DNA from: Candidatus Methylomirabilota bacterium
Lineage (GTDB): Bacteria > Methylomirabilota > Methylomirabilia > Rokubacteriales > CSP1-6
Assembly: GCA_035315345.1 (NCBI GenBank)
Contig: DATFYA010000089.1
Coordinates: forward strand, 1 to 64,000
DNA: 64,000 nt
Direction of reading: 5' to 3'
Shown: one piece after another, positions 41,845 to 50,484 of the stretch
Position numbering within the stretch: position 1 is the first letter of the stretch
Layout: each line of letters starts with the position of its first letter
The notes under the pieces: generated by a model
The model's database searches: none
Told to the model about the DNA's origin: nothing
What the model saw: the letters and a program-made list of their open reading frames with translations, nothing else
Position numbers and translations under genes: made by a program

Positions 41845-42791
41845 AGCTCCCGAAGCGGGTGACGATCTGCGAGGTGGGAACGCGGGACGGGTTCCAGATC
41901 GAGCCGGAGTTCATCCCGACCGCGGACAAGATCGACGTGGTCAACCGGCTGGCCGCGGCGGGCATGCCGCGGATCGAGGTGACCTCGTTCGTCTCGCCCA
42001 AGGCCGTCCCGCAGCTGAAGGACGCCGCCGAGGTCATGGCCGCGATCGTGCGCCGGCCCAACACCATCTACTCGGCGCTGGTGCCCAACGACAAGGGCGC
42101 GGTGCGCGCGGTGGACGCCGGCGTCGACGAGATCCACACCGTGGTGTCGGCGAGCGAGAGCCACAACCTGGCCAACGTGAACATGACGATCGGCGAGTCG
42201 CTCACCAAGCTCGCCGCGGTGGCCGAGGTGGCCCGCCGGGCCGAGGTCCCGGTGGTCTCGGGCATCTCGTGCTCCTTCGGCTGCCCCTTCGAGGGCGCGG
42301 TGCCGGTCGACCACCTGGAGTCGGTGGTGGCGCGCCTGGTGGACACGGGCGCCCGCGGCATCGGGCTGGCCGACACGACCGGCATGGCCAACCCGGCGCA
42401 GGTGGCCCGCGTGCTGGAGCGCCTGATGCCGCGCTTCCCGGGCGTGGAGTGGACGCTCCATACCCACGACACTCGCGCGATGGCCATTCCCAACATCCTG
42501 GCCGCGATGGAGATGGGGGTGACCTGCTTCGACGCCTCCATCGGCGGACTCGGCGGTTGCCCGTTTGCTCCCGGCGCCTCCGGCAACGTGTGCACCGAGG
42601 ACCTGATCCACTGCCTGCACGCGATGGGCGTCGAGACCGGCGTCGACCTGGACGCGCTGATCGCCACGTCGAAGCGGGTGCAGGAGATCGTGGGCCGCTC
42701 GCTGCCGGGCCAGCTCGTGAAGGCGGGCAAGTGGGACCGACGCTACCCGCTGCCCGACGGCGTCCGCGAGAGGATCCCCGCTCGCTCATGA
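41841..42791 (+). CDS. Hydroxymethylglutaryl-CoA lyase family protein
   Basis: A 316-residue TIM-barrel lyase that splits 3-hydroxy-3-methylglutaryl-CoA (or a related 3-hydroxyacyl-CoA) into acetyl-CoA and a keto acid. Motifs: ICEVGTRDGFQIEPEF with metal Asp and Arg, TLHTHDTRAMAIPN with metal histidines, and GGLGGCPFAPGASGNVCTED with the catalytic Cys. AGGAGA precedes the ATG at 41841, which overlaps the GNAT stop; an earlier in-frame ATG at 41814 has no SD. With the CoA transferase, crotonase and acyl-CoA dehydrogenase upstream it suggests degradation of a branched acid. Confidence 0.9.
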   Translation: MKLPKRVTICEVGTRDGFQIEPEFIPTADKIDVVNRLAAAGMPRIEVTSFVSPKAVPQLKDAAEVMAAIVRRPNTIYSALVPNDKGAVRAVDAGVDEIHTVVSASESHNLANVNMTIGESLTKLAAVAEVARRAEVPVVSGISCSFGCPFEGAVPVDHLESVVARLVDTGARGIGLADTTGMANPAQVARVLERLMPRFPGVEWTLHTHDTRAMAIPNILAAMEMGVTCFDASIGGLGGCPFAPGASGNVCTEDLIHCLHAMGVETGVDLDALIATSKRVQEIVGRSLPGQLVKAGKWDRRYPLPDGVRERIPARS

Positions 42792-43345
42792 CCAAGACCG
42801 CCCAGCGCATGCTGCGATTGATGGACAGAGCCGTCACCGAATGGACCCTCCCCGTCATCGGCCGCGAGAAGGGCCGCGTGCTGCGCCGTCTCCTCCTCAA
42901 GCACCGGCCGCGGCGGGCCATCGAGGTCGGCTCGCTCTTCGGCTATTCCGCGATCCTGGTGGCCGGCCACCTGCCGCCGGGCGGGCGGCTCATCTGCGTG
43001 GAGCAGAATCCCTACCTTGCCAGGTTCGTGAAGCTCAACGCGGAGACCGCGGGCCTGGGCAAGCGGGTGAAAGTGGTGGTGGGCGACGCCCTGCGGGTGC
43101 TGCCGCTGCTGCGGGGGCCCGTCGACTTCCTGCTGATCGACGCGAACAAGGAAGACTACCTCGACTATCTGCGCGCGGTCGAGCCGCGGCTGGTCCGGGG
43201 CGCCCTCATCGTGGCCGACAACACCGGCATGTACCGCCGCGACGTGAAGGCGTATCTCGATCACGTGCGCACCGATCCGCGCTACCAGAGCCGCGAGCAC
43301 GACTTCGGCTTCGACTGCATGGAAGTCTCGGCGGTCCGCGGTTAG
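42788..43345 (+). CDS. Class I SAM-dependent O-methyltransferase
   Basis: A 185-residue methyltransferase of the catechol/caffeoyl-CoA O-methyltransferase (Methyltransf_24/3) type. Motif I is AIEVGSLFGYSAILVA; the acidic residue after beta-2 is in LICVEQNPYL; VDFLLIDANKEDY carries the metal-binding Asp and Asn; LIVADNTGMY follows. It is shorter than usual (about 220) because the N-terminal helices are reduced. ATGA overlaps the lyase stop. Substrate unknown. Confidence 0.85.
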   Translation: MTKTAQRMLRLMDRAVTEWTLPVIGREKGRVLRRLLLKHRPRRAIEVGSLFGYSAILVAGHLPPGGRLICVEQNPYLARFVKLNAETAGLGKRVKVVVGDALRVLPLLRGPVDFLLIDANKEDYLDYLRAVEPRLVRGALIVADNTGMYRRDVKAYLDHVRTDPRYQSREHDFGFDCMEVSAVRG

Positions 43346-43352
43346 GGCTCCC

Positions 43353-43856
43353 ATGTTCGGCGAGCAGCACGACCCGGAGTTCCTGAAGCACCTCTTCGAG
43401 ACCACCGAGATCCTGCGCAAGCCGGTCGCGGGCATCATCGCGGGCTACCACGTGCTGCCCTACATCCTGGTGGGCCCGCAGGAGGCGCACCCGGCCGCGT
43501 CGGTGGAGATCCGCGGCAAGATCAAGGTCTCGCCGCGCCTGGTCCTGGCTCCGGGCCGCGCCGGCCAGACCTACGGCGATCTCTTCAAGGAGACCGAGCT
43601 GATGGACGAGGCCCTGATCGCGCGCGTCTTCTCCTTCGCGTACTCCAATCGCCACCAGGTGACCCTCGAGAGCGAGGACCTCAAGATCCAGCGCTGGGAC
43701 CGCAACCCGCAGGCACAGGTGGAGCGCGCCCTGGACGAGCTGTCCCAGCGAGAAGTCATCAACACCGGGGTGATCCTCGCCCCCAACGTGCGGTTCTATC
43801 CGGTCTCGCTCGACCGCTTCATCACCGAGATCCTGGACCAGGAGTTCAAGCCGTAG
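43353..43856 (+). CDS. Hypothetical protein, family not recognised
   Basis: A 167-residue soluble protein starting 7 bp after the O-methyltransferase. I do not recognise a family. It has no signal peptide or TM helix. Visible traits are a hydrophobic N-terminal half with AGIIAGYHVLPYILVG, two conserved-looking blocks (KIKVSPRLVLAPGR and VINTGVILAPNVRFYPVSL), and an amphipathic middle. It is well formed for a real gene and fits tightly between neighbours, so it probably works with the catabolic run, but no function can be given. Confidence 0.6.
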   Translation: MFGEQHDPEFLKHLFETTEILRKPVAGIIAGYHVLPYILVGPQEAHPAASVEIRGKIKVSPRLVLAPGRAGQTYGDLFKETELMDEALIARVFSFAYSNRHQVTLESEDLKIQRWDRNPQAQVERALDELSQREVINTGVILAPNVRFYPVSLDRFITEILDQEFKP

Positions 43857-43864
43857 GCGCCCCC

Positions 43865-44386
43865 ATGTCGATGATCGATCTCCTGGATGCCGACGCGGCC
43901 CGCCGCGAGCAGCCTGCGCTGATCGCGCTCCTGCGCGACGTGGTGGACGACGGCGGCTCGGTGGGCTTCCTGCCGCCGCTGTCCGCGGACGACGCGCGCG
44001 AGTACTGGGAGAGCGTCGCGGTCGCGGTCAAGGGCGGCGGGCGGCTCCTGTGGGTGGCGCGCGAGGACGGCGCCCTCCTGGGCACCGTCCAGCTCGATCT
44101 GGAGAAGCGCGCGAACGGCAGCCACCGCGCCGAGCTGATCAAGCTGATGGTCCACACGCGCGCGCGCCGCCGCGGGGTCGGGCGCGCCCTGATGCGGGCC
44201 GCCCAGGACGAGGCGCGCCGCCGCGGGCGCCGTACCCTCGTGCTCGACACGCGGCAGGGCGATCCGTCGGAGGCCCTCTACCGCTCGCTCGGCTGGACCT
44301 TCGCGGGCGCCATCCCGCAGTACGCGCGCAGCGCCAACGGCGAGCTGCACGCCACCGCGCTCTACTACCTGCTGCTCGGAGACTGA
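43865..44386 (+). CDS. GNAT N-acetyltransferase
   Basis: A 173-residue acetyltransferase of the single-GNAT type. The acetyl-CoA loop is RARRRGVGRALM, followed by RTLVLDTRQGDPSEALYRSLGW, typical of small-molecule GNATs. It is 8 bp after the unknown protein and 4 bp before the DUF169 gene, so it is in the same run. The substrate is not predictable. Confidence 0.88.
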   Translation: MSMIDLLDADAARREQPALIALLRDVVDDGGSVGFLPPLSADDAREYWESVAVAVKGGGRLLWVAREDGALLGTVQLDLEKRANGSHRAELIKLMVHTRARRRGVGRALMRAAQDEARRRGRRTLVLDTRQGDPSEALYRSLGWTFAGAIPQYARSANGELHATALYYLLLGD

Positions 44387-44390
44387 CGAC

Positions 44391-45176
44391 ATGAGCACCG
44401 CGACCTACGACTGGGACGCCATCGTCAACGGCCTGAACCAGTACCTGCGCCTGCGCTCGATCCCGATCGGCATGAAGCTGTTCGAGACGGTGGAGGAGAT
44501 GGAGGCCATCCCCAAGATCCGCCGCCCCAAGGCCAAGCACACCACCGACCAGATCGTGGCCCAGGCCCGGCAGCTCGGCTGGACGGTGGGCATCACCATG
44601 GCCGATCTGGTCGGCGCTCAGTGCGGCGCGGTGATCGGCCTGTCGCCGCAGGACGACGAATGGCTCTCGGGCAAGCGGATGGCCGGCGTCTGGTTCAAGA
44701 CCCGGGAGGACGCGAGCCTGCACCAGCACGCGATGGACTGCGTGCCCTACGGCCGCTACAAGGCGATGGCGGTGGCGCCGCTGACCTCCGGCCGCCTGAA
44801 CCCGCCCGACATCTGCCTGATCTACGGCACGCCCGGCCAGATGATCTTCTTCATCAACGGGCTGCAGTGGACCGGCTACAAGAAGATGTCGTTCACCTCC
44901 GTGGGCGAATCGGCGTGCGCGGACTCGTGGGGCAAGGCGCTCAAGACCGGGGAGCCCGCGCTGACCATCCCCTGCTACGCGGAGCGCCGCTACGGCGGCG
45001 TCGCCGACGACGAGATGCTGATGGCGACGCCGCCCCGCTTCCTGCCCAAGGTGATCGACGGGCTCGCCGCGCTGAGCAAGAACGGCCTGCGCTATCCGAT
45101 CCCGCCGTTCGGCATCCAGTCCGACGCGGCGGCGGGGCTGGCGGTGAGCTACCCGAGCCCCGGCAGCCGTTCGTGA
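44391..45176 (+). CDS. DUF169 family protein, second copy
   Basis: A 261-residue protein. DUF169 marks: YLRLRSIPIGMKLF at the N-terminus, GAQCGAVIGL, and the C-terminal CADSWGKALKTGEPALTIPCYAERRYGG block. It is longer and divergent from the copy at 37224 (which has CPVGSYTHG where this one has CGAVIGLSPQ). GGAG lies upstream of the ATG. It closes the + strand catabolic run. The next 72 bp to the convergent cyclase hold only a GC-rich imperfect hairpin. Confidence 0.82.
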   Translation: MSTATYDWDAIVNGLNQYLRLRSIPIGMKLFETVEEMEAIPKIRRPKAKHTTDQIVAQARQLGWTVGITMADLVGAQCGAVIGLSPQDDEWLSGKRMAGVWFKTREDASLHQHAMDCVPYGRYKAMAVAPLTSGRLNPPDICLIYGTPGQMIFFINGLQWTGYKKMSFTSVGESACADSWGKALKTGEPALTIPCYAERRYGGVADDEMLMATPPRFLPKVIDGLAALSKNGLRYPIPPFGIQSDAAAGLAVSYPSPGSRS

Positions 45177-45248
45177 GTCGAAGGGGGCGCGCCGACCTCC
45201 CCCCGCGCGGGATGCCGCGCGCCGAGCCCGCGCTCGAGCAGAGGGCGG

Positions 45249-48200
45249 TCAGATGCGCCGCTCGCCGGCGAGCGCTCGGCGCATGAGCGGCCCGTCTGCG
45301 AACGCCGCGCGCAGATCGTCCGGCAAGCCGGACGCGACGCGCTCCAGGCCGGCCCGTGCTTCCGCGCGCAAGGCCGCGGCGGCCGTGGCCTGCCCGCCGG
45401 CCTCGCGCTGATCGGCCAGGTCCAGGCTGGCGCGCCACACGACCGGCTCGAAGCCGAGCGCGCCTGCTTGCTGCCTCACGTCCTCGAGGATCCCCTCTCC
45501 GTCCAGCCCCCGACCGAGCGCGATCAAGGAACGGGCGCCCAGGCGCCGCGCGTCGAGCCCCCATGACCGGTAGTCGCCCGCCACGGCCTCGGCACGTCCG
45601 GCGACGCGGTGGGCCTCCTCGGCGCATCCGCGCCGCAGGGCAAGATCGGCCAGCGCCAGCAGCGGCGGCAGCACGAACTCGGTCGCCTCGGCCGCGGCCT
45701 CGATGGCCTCGTGGAGCAGCGGCTCGCCCTCCGTCTCGCGGCCCAGCGCGAGCAGGTCCTCGCCCAGCTCGTCGAGCGCCCCGGCGATCCACAAGGCGGC
45801 GCCGAGCGAGCGCGCGATGGCCAGCATCTCCTCGTGCAGCACCCGGGCTCGCTCGGGCGCTCCACAGAGCCGGGTGAGCCGGCCGAGAGCCCACTGGGCG
45901 GCCGCGGTCCACTCCCGATGGCCGATCTCGCGAGCGAGGGCCAGCGCGCGCTGATTCTCTTGCAGCGCAGCCGCGAGGTCGCCGTGCTGCTCGCCCAGCC
46001 AGGCCAGGGCCAGATGCGCGTAGGCTTCATCGGCCCGAGCCCCCTGCTCGATCGCCGCCTGCTGGCCTTGCCGGATCAGGGGATCGGCCTCCGCGAAGTG
46101 GCCGGCCAGGGCGAGCCAGAAGCCGATGTTGGTGATGACCGACGGCTGCGCGGCGCGGTCGCCCACGCGCTGGAAGCGCCGCAGCGCCTCGCGGTTGCGC
46201 TCGATCGCCCGCTCGATCCGGCCGCTGATGCCGTCGCTCATGGCGAGGACGTCGAGGGTGCGCGCGCCGCCGCGCTCGTCGCCCAGCGCCTCGAAGATGT
46301 CGAGCGCCCGGGTGAGCTGCCGCTGGCTCTCGGTCATCTGGCCGAGATTCAGGTGCACGAGGGCGGTCCGCACCAGGGCCTCCGCGGTGCCCCGCCGGTC
46401 GCCGGCCGCTTCCGCCATGCGCACCGCCTCGCCGGTCAGCTCGAGCGCGCGCCGGTAGTCGCGGTGGCCGCCCCACAGCTCGCCCAGCGCGCCCAGCAGC
46501 TCGCCGCAGGCGCCCGCGTCGCCGGACTCGCGGGCGATGGCCAGCGCCTGCTCCAGGTCCGCGCGCGCGGGCTCGAAGGCCCCGAGCACGCCGTGGACCT
46601 GGCCGCGGGCGGCCAGGAGCCGCAGGCGCTCGGCGGGCGGTCGCGCCGCCCGCTCGATGGCGTGCAGCGCCTGGCCGTACCACTCGATCGCCTCGCGGTT
46701 GGCGAAGGCGCCCCGCGCCCGCTCGGCGGCGCGGGTCGCGTGCTCGCCGGCCGGGAGCCAGTCCTCGGCCTGCGCGTAGTGGTGCGCCAGCACGGGCGCC
46801 AGCTCCTCCACGCGCGCCGGGTTGAGGGTCACCAGGGCGGCGGCGGCCCGCGCGTGCAGATCGCGCCGCCGCGGGGCGAGGATGCCGGAGAGCGCGACGT
46901 CCTGGGTCAGCGCATGCTTGAACACGAACGTCGAGCCCTCGGGGCCGTGGCGCTCGTAGAGGAACTCCTGACGGGTCAGCTCGCGGAGGTGGGGCTCCGG
47001 ATCGTCGCCGTCCCAGGTCCCCTGGAGAAGCGACAGGGAGAACTCCCGGCCCAGCACGGAGGCGGTCTGGAGCAGGCGCTTGGACACGTCGGGGAGCCGG
47101 TCGATGCGCGCGGCCAGCACGCCGTGCACCGTGTCGGGCACGATCAGGCCGGGCCGACCGAGGCCGTGATCGTCCAACGCGCGGGCCAGCTCCTCCAGGA
47201 AGAACGGGTTGCCCTCCGCCTTGTCCAGGATCAGCGCGGCCAGCGGGTCGCCCAGCCCGGCCCGTGACAGCACCGAGCGCACCACGGTCAGGCTGTCGGC
47301 GGGGGCCAGGCGCCGCAGGGCGATCTGGGTGGCGTAGGAGCGATCGATCCAGGGCGGGCGATAGCCCGGGCGATAGGTGGTGAGCAGCATGACCGGCAGG
47401 CCGGCCAGCCGCTCCACGATGGCGGCCAGGCACTCTTCGGACGTCCGGTCGATCCAGTGCAGATCCTCCACGGCGATGACCAGCGGCCGTTGCGCGGCGG
47501 CCCGGGCGACGAGGTGACGGATCGCCTCGAACGTGCGGGCCTTGATGGCCTCGGGCCCGAGCCCGCCCGGCAGCTCGTCCCCGGCCACGCCGAGCAGATG
47601 CAGCAGGAAGGGGACGAGGGCGGCGTCCACCCCCATCTGGGCCGTCGCCGCGCGCGCGGCCTCCCGGGTGTCCTCCACCGGGTCGGCGTCGCCCACGCCG
47701 CACAGGCCGCGGACCACGTCGAGCACCGGCACGTAGGGCATGGCGGCGCCGAAGGACAGGCAGCGGCCCTCGACGTAGACCGAGCGGCGGCCGGCCAGCG
47801 CGCGCTGCAGCTCGAGGACCAGCCGCGACTTGCCCACGCCCGGCTCGCCGACGATGCTCACCGCCTGGCCGCGGCCGCCCTCGATCTCCACCAGGAAATC
47901 CCGCAGGGCGCGCAGCTCGCGGTCGCGTCCGACGAAGTGGCTCAGCGGCCGCTGGTCCGCCGCCTGCAGCGGCGAGCGCCGGTCGCCCCGGCCGCTCACC
48001 GCGTGGACCACCACCGGCGCGGACAGTCCGCGCACCTCCACCGGACCGCGGCTCTCCAGGGCCACGTAGCCGCGCACGAGACGCGCGGTGTCCTCGCTCA
48101 CCAGAATCTGGCCGGGCTCGGCCATCTGCTGCAGGCGCGCGGCCAGATGGGTGGTATCGCCGACCGCGGTGTAGTCCATGCGCAGGTTGTCGCCGATGGC

Positions 48201-48785
48201 GCCCACCACCACGAATCCGGTGTGCAGGCCGAGCCGCAGTCGCACCGGGACCCGCCGGCCCGGCTCGACCTCGAGCGGCTGCTGGTCGAGGGCGCGGCGG
48301 AGGTCGAGTGCCGCCAGCACCGCGCGGCGGCCGTGGTCCTCGTGGGCGAGCGGGGCGCCGAAGAGCGCCATGAAGCCGTCGCCCAGGAACTGGTTGATGG
48401 TGCCCTCGTAGCGGTGGATCTCGCCGAGGGCGGTCTCGAAGAAGCGGCTCAGCAGGCCGTGCATGCCCTCGGGACCGAGCTGCTCGGCGAGCGCGGTGGA
48501 GCGGACCATGTCGCAGAAGAGGACGGTGACCGACTTGCGCTCGCCCTCCAGGGCGGCCCGGGAGGCCAGGATGCGCTCGGCGAGGTGCCGCGGCGTGTAC
48601 GTGAAGGTGGCCGCGGCGTCGGAAGCGCGCGGGGCGGCCACCGGCGCGCCGCAGGCCATGCAGAAGCGGGCCTCGCCGGGCAGGGGCTGCCCGCACGCGG
48701 CACAGCCCGGAACGAGCCGGCCGCCGCACTCGAGGCAGAAGCGCGCCTCGACTGGATTGTCCCGCCGACACTGAGCGCAGCGCAC
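45249..48785 (-). CDS. Zinc-ribbon / class III nucleotide cyclase / AAA ATPase / TPR regulator
   Basis: A 1178-residue cytoplasmic regulator. Order: double zinc ribbon (C3, C6, C17, C20; C28, C31, C42, C45), class III cyclase domain (~82-250), AAA/NB-ARC-like ATPase (VGEPGVGKSRLV; Walker B LVIAVEDLHWID) and long TPR-type helical repeats to the end. In the cyclase the two metal Asp are D92 (FCDMVRST) and D136 (FLGDGFMAL). R217 of the N-x-x-x-R motif is kept, but the Asn is His213 (DTTHLAARL), so activity is uncertain. The start is the GTG at 48785, giving the usual VRCAQC start; a longer frame upstream is GC-rich noise. Such giants couple cyclic-nucleotide output or DNA-binding partners to unknown cues. 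Confidence 0.88.
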   Translation of the reverse strand: MRCAQCRRDNPVEARFCLECGGRLVPGCAACGQPLPGEARFCMACGAPVAAPRASDAAATFTYTPRHLAERILASRAALEGERKSVTVLFCDMVRSTALAEQLGPEGMHGLLSRFFETALGEIHRYEGTINQFLGDGFMALFGAPLAHEDHGRRAVLAALDLRRALDQQPLEVEPGRRVPVRLRLGLHTGFVVVGAIGDNLRMDYTAVGDTTHLAARLQQMAEPGQILVSEDTARLVRGYVALESRGPVEVRGLSAPVVVHAVSGRGDRRSPLQAADQRPLSHFVGRDRELRALRDFLVEIEGGRGQAVSIVGEPGVGKSRLVLELQRALAGRRSVYVEGRCLSFGAAMPYVPVLDVVRGLCGVGDADPVEDTREAARAATAQMGVDAALVPFLLHLLGVAGDELPGGLGPEAIKARTFEAIRHLVARAAAQRPLVIAVEDLHWIDRTSEECLAAIVERLAGLPVMLLTTYRPGYRPPWIDRSYATQIALRRLAPADSLTVVRSVLSRAGLGDPLAALILDKAEGNPFFLEELARALDDHGLGRPGLIVPDTVHGVLAARIDRLPDVSKRLLQTASVLGREFSLSLLQGTWDGDDPEPHLRELTRQEFLYERHGPEGSTFVFKHALTQDVALSGILAPRRRDLHARAAAALVTLNPARVEELAPVLAHHYAQAEDWLPAGEHATRAAERARGAFANREAIEWYGQALHAIERAARPPAERLRLLAARGQVHGVLGAFEPARADLEQALAIARESGDAGACGELLGALGELWGGHRDYRRALELTGEAVRMAEAAGDRRGTAEALVRTALVHLNLGQMTESQRQLTRALDIFEALGDERGGARTLDVLAMSDGISGRIERAIERNREALRRFQRVGDRAAQPSVITNIGFWLALAGHFAEADPLIRQGQQAAIEQGARADEAYAHLALAWLGEQHGDLAAALQENQRALALAREIGHREWTAAAQWALGRLTRLCGAPERARVLHEEMLAIARSLGAALWIAGALDELGEDLLALGRETEGEPLLHEAIEAAAEATEFVLPPLLALADLALRRGCAEEAHRVAGRAEAVAGDYRSWGLDARRLGARSLIALGRGLDGEGILEDVRQQAGALGFEPVVWRASLDLADQREAGGQATAAAALRAEARAGLERVASGLPDDLRAAFADGPLMRRALAGERRI

Positions 48786-48831
48786 CGCGATCGGATCCGC
48801 GCCCGACGTTATCAGGGGCCCGCGGGACGGG

Positions 48832-49353
48832 TCAACCCGCGCCGGGCGTCGTGGCGCCCGGCTCGCTCCGAATCCGGCCGGGCTGGTCGATCTGGCCGCC
48901 GATCCGGGAGGCGGCCGCCGGCCGGCGCCGGTAGAGCACCAGCGAGACAAGGCTCATCACCACCTCGCCGCGCTGGTTGCTGATCCGGCTCTCCACCTTC
49001 ACGGTGCCCAGGTCGGGCCGCCGGCCTTCGACCTTCTCGCGCACCACCGACTCCACGGACAGCACGTCGCCCGGACGTACCGGCTTGATCCACCGCAGGT
49101 CGTCGAAGCCCTTGGCGCCCGCGGTCGCGTTGTCGGGGATCATGCCGTCGCAGATCATGCGGATGAACATCGCCCCGGTGTGCCACCCGCTGGCGACGAG
49201 CCCGCCGAAGAGACTCTGGCGTCCCGCCTCCTCGTCCAGGTGGAAGGGCTGGGGATCGAACTGCCGCGCATACTCGACGATCTCCTCGCGGGTGACCTCG
49301 TAGCGGCCGAACCGCATCGTCTCGCCGACCTGCACGTCCTCGAAGTACTTCAC
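48832..49353 (-). CDS. MaoC-family (R-specific) enoyl-CoA hydratase/dehydratase, copy 1
   Basis: A 173-residue hot-dog-fold protein. The hydratase motif is EYARQFDPQPFHLDEEAG, with the catalytic Asp and His; ASGWHTGAMFIRM follows, then DDLRWIKPVRPGDVL. It should hydrate a trans-2-enoyl-CoA to an R-3-hydroxyacyl-CoA or act on a mesaconyl-type acyl-CoA. The GTG at 49353 overlaps the stop of copy 2 (GTGA), so two MaoC genes are coupled and may form a heteromer. The C-terminal ~30 residues are a Gly/Arg-rich tail. Confidence 0.88.
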   Translation of the reverse strand: MKYFEDVQVGETMRFGRYEVTREEIVEYARQFDPQPFHLDEEAGRQSLFGGLVASGWHTGAMFIRMICDGMIPDNATAGAKGFDDLRWIKPVRPGDVLSVESVVREKVEGRRPDLGTVKVESRISNQRGEVVMSLVSLVLYRRRPAAASRIGGQIDQPGRIRSEPGATTPGAG

Positions 49354-49811
49354 GACGCGGCCGCCTCGAGCGCGGGCCGGCGGTGGTACATGGTGATGCC
49401 GACGATGGCCACCACCACCTCGCCGTGCTGGTTCCGCATCTCGACCCGGCGTCGCACGAAGCCGATGGGCTTGCTGCGCGACGGCCACGTCTCGAGCACC
49501 TCGGTGCGGCCGGTCAGCACGTCGTCGGGGCGCACCGGCTTGAGCCAGCGACAGGAGTCGAGCCCGGGCGAGCCGGTGGCCGCGGCCTGCTCGCGCCGGT
49601 TCGCCTCGACGGAGAGGCGCATCATCAGGGCGCAGGTGTGCCAGCCGCTGGCGATGAGCCCGCCGTAGAGGCTGGCGCGGGCCGCCACCGGATCGGTGTG
49701 GAACGGCTGCGGGTCGTATTGGCGGGCGAAGGCCAGGATCTCGGCCTCGGTGATCCGGTGCGATCCCAGCTCGGTCGTCTCGCCGACCTCGAAGTCCTCC
49801 CAGTGCTTCAC
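49350..49811 (-). CDS. MaoC-family (R-specific) enoyl-CoA hydratase/dehydratase, copy 2
   Basis: A 153-residue hot-dog-fold protein: AFARQYDPQPFHTDPVAA with the catalytic Asp and His, ASGWHTCALMMRL, and CRWLKPVRPDDVLTG. GAAAGGAT about 8 nt before the GTG is a good ribosome site. It is first of the pair, and the two are about half identical by eye, which indicates a local duplication kept with the same order of motifs. The 131-bp spacer upstream (49812-49942) holds this SD and nothing else I can identify. Confidence 0.88.
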   Translation of the reverse strand: MKHWEDFEVGETTELGSHRITEAEILAFARQYDPQPFHTDPVAARASLYGGLIASGWHTCALMMRLSVEANRREQAAATGSPGLDSCRWLKPVRPDDVLTGRTEVLETWPSRSKPIGFVRRRVEMRNQHGEVVVAIVGITMYHRRPALEAAAS

Positions 49812-49942
49812 GTGTGATCCTTTCTCTCGGCGTTGCGGATGATGACCGGCGTGGCCCTGACCGGTTGGGCGCGACGGCGACGTGCGCCCGCCGGCCTCCA
49901 TCGTACCCGACCCTTTTCGCGGCCGGGCGCCCGGACCAGAGA

Positions 49943-50476
49943 TCAACGACGCATCGCCCGCCGCGCGCCGGCCAGGGCGAGCCCGAGGGCCAGCGCGGGC
50001 AGCCCGACCCAGCGGGCCTCGGAGGCGAGCACGACGGCGGCGCGCGGTAGGAACGCGACGAGCCCGATCGGCGAGACCTCGATCACCCGCCAGTCGGCCG
50101 GGGCGAAGAATCGCCGCGTGGACCACGGCCACAGGAAGGCGACGCCGAGCCCGCCGTCGGTGAAGGCGTCGAGCACGCCGTGGGAGGCCATGGAGACGAA
50201 CAGGAAGGCGAAGGCACCCCCGAAGCCGCTTCGCAGCGCGCGGTGGGCGCACGCGCCGATCAGCGCGACGAGCGCCGCCACGAGCAGCGAGTGGCTGAAC
50301 CCGCGGTGGCCCAGAGCCGCCGAGTACGGGACGCCCCAGTGGAGCGTCACCACGTCGAGATCGGGCAGCGCCGCCACCGCCATCCCGGCCGCGACCAGCC
50401 GGGCCGAGAGGACGCCGCGCCCGAGGCCGCCGCCCAGCGCCAGCGGGAGGGCGGCGTGGGCGAACACGGTGGGCAT
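49943..50476 (-). CDS. YdjM/DUF457-type membrane-bound metal-dependent hydrolase
   Basis: A 177-residue membrane protein of the LexA-regulated YdjM-like group (PF04307). Putative metal motifs: the N-terminal FAHAALPL His, PDLDVV, GHRGFSHSLL, and MASHGVLDAFTDGG. About four TM helices lie between them. Activity of the family is not settled (membrane hydrolase by homology). It begins 8 bp after the SIMPL gene stop, so it is likely in the same unit as benE and the SIMPL gene. Confidence 0.85.
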   Translation of the reverse strand: MPTVFAHAALPLALGGGLGRGVLSARLVAAGMAVAALPDLDVVTLHWGVPYSAALGHRGFSHSLLVAALVALIGACAHRALRSGFGGAFAFLFVSMASHGVLDAFTDGGLGVAFLWPWSTRRFFAPADWRVIEVSPIGLVAFLPRAAVVLASEARWVGLPALALGLALAGARRAMRR

Positions 50477-50484
50477 CGCAGACG

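Noticed and set aside
45609-47267. Plus-strand frame (552 codons) opposite the TPR region
   Set aside because: No motif or ribosome site; the TPR protein on the other strand accounts for the sequence.
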